NCBI GenBank assembly: GCA_050944055.1
Contig: JBMNQI010000084.1
Span: 1-6,630 of the forward strand
Direction of reading: 5' to 3'
DNA from: JBMNQI01 sp050944055
GTDB taxonomy: Bacteria; Bacillota; Clostridia; Oscillospirales; Oscillospiraceae
DNA length: 6,630 bases
Below the pieces are notes generated by a model. That model worked only from the letters and a program-made list of their open reading frames with translations, searched no databases and had not been told where the DNA came from. The translations under genes and the position numbers were made by a program. This document shows positions 6,442 to 6,630 of the stretch, one piece after another (position 1 is the stretch's first letter; every line of letters starts with the position of its first letter).

Positions 6442-6630
6442 TCATGCATCCAAACCCGCGTGATAGCCTGTATATACAGCCTGTGTAATATTGGCCGGTT
6501 TAATGCAGTCGCCGATTATTTTCACAACGGGAGCCGCGTTGAGCAGCTGTTCAACAACATCCCTGCGTGCTCGCTGCCCGACCGCGCAGATTACGCTAGA
6601 TCCTTCAATAAGAACCTCTTCTCCGTTCTC
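6442..6630 (-). CDS. Flavoprotein oxidoreductase, C-terminal fragment (old yellow enzyme/2,4-dienoyl-CoA reductase type)
   Basis: An open frame enters at 6630 and ends with TGA at 6444-6442, giving the last 62 residues. It reads like the end of the FAD/NAD(P)-binding domain of two-domain NADH:flavin oxidoreductases. There is an ICAVGQRA stretch (residues 14-21 of the fragment), then 'aaPvVkIIGDCIKP' with the GDC motif that contacts FAD, then 'ITQAVYTGYHAGLDA', the usual Ala/Gly-rich final helix. This is the pattern in 2-enoate reductase, FadH and BaiCD-like enzymes, where the upstream domain is an FMN-binding TIM barrel with an iron-sulphur cluster; none of that is in the window. Another pyridine-nucleotide-dependent flavoprotein with the same C-terminal fold remains possible. 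The stop lies 73 nt before rlmB with no evident terminator. Confidence 0.75.
   Translation of the reverse strand, partial: ENGEEVLIEGSSVICAVGQRARRDVVEQLLNAAPVVKIIGDCIKPANITQAVYTGYHAGLDA

Overview
All genes with good support lie on the minus strand, so transcription runs from high to low coordinates. The content suggests a Gram-positive anaerobe, probably a clostridium (Oscillospiraceae-like), though this is inference. The grounds are clear GGAG-type Shine-Dalgarno sequences, a GTG start, AT-rich intergenic regions around moderately GC-rich genes, an EF-G2-type GTPase, and flavin oxidoreductase, SDR and MBL-fold enzymes of the kind common in fermenters.

From 6630 downward: (i) 6442-6630 is the C-terminal 62 codons of a probable old-yellow-enzyme/2,4-dienoyl-CoA reductase-type flavoprotein. 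(ii) 5601-6368 is rlmB, the SPOUT 2'-O-methyltransferase that modifies the 23S rRNA P-loop. (iii) 3575-5596 starts only 4 nt after rlmB. It encodes a 673-residue, eight-helix membrane protein that reads as a degenerate P1B-type (heavy-metal) ATPase: the architecture is recognisable, but every catalytic motif I could align is replaced or missing. (iv) 1417-3471 is an EF-G2-like translational GTPase with its own strong promoter and its own intrinsic terminator. (v) 181-1164 is a complete MBL-fold metallohydrolase with a GTG start. It is followed after 38 nt by (vi) the first 47 codons of a short-chain dehydrogenase/reductase that runs off the window at position 1.

There are probably three transcription units: a unit upstream of and including rlmB plus the pseudo-ATPase; the EF-G-like gene, perhaps also reached by read-through; and MBL-SDR. 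The two flanking metabolic pieces are unrelated in position to the ribosome-linked centre. The most interesting object is the apparent P-type pseudo-ATPase between two translation-related genes. The second is a repeat-rich, possibly operator-bearing stretch upstream of the MBL-SDR promoter. I saw no tRNA, rRNA, CRISPR array, insertion sequence or phage signature.
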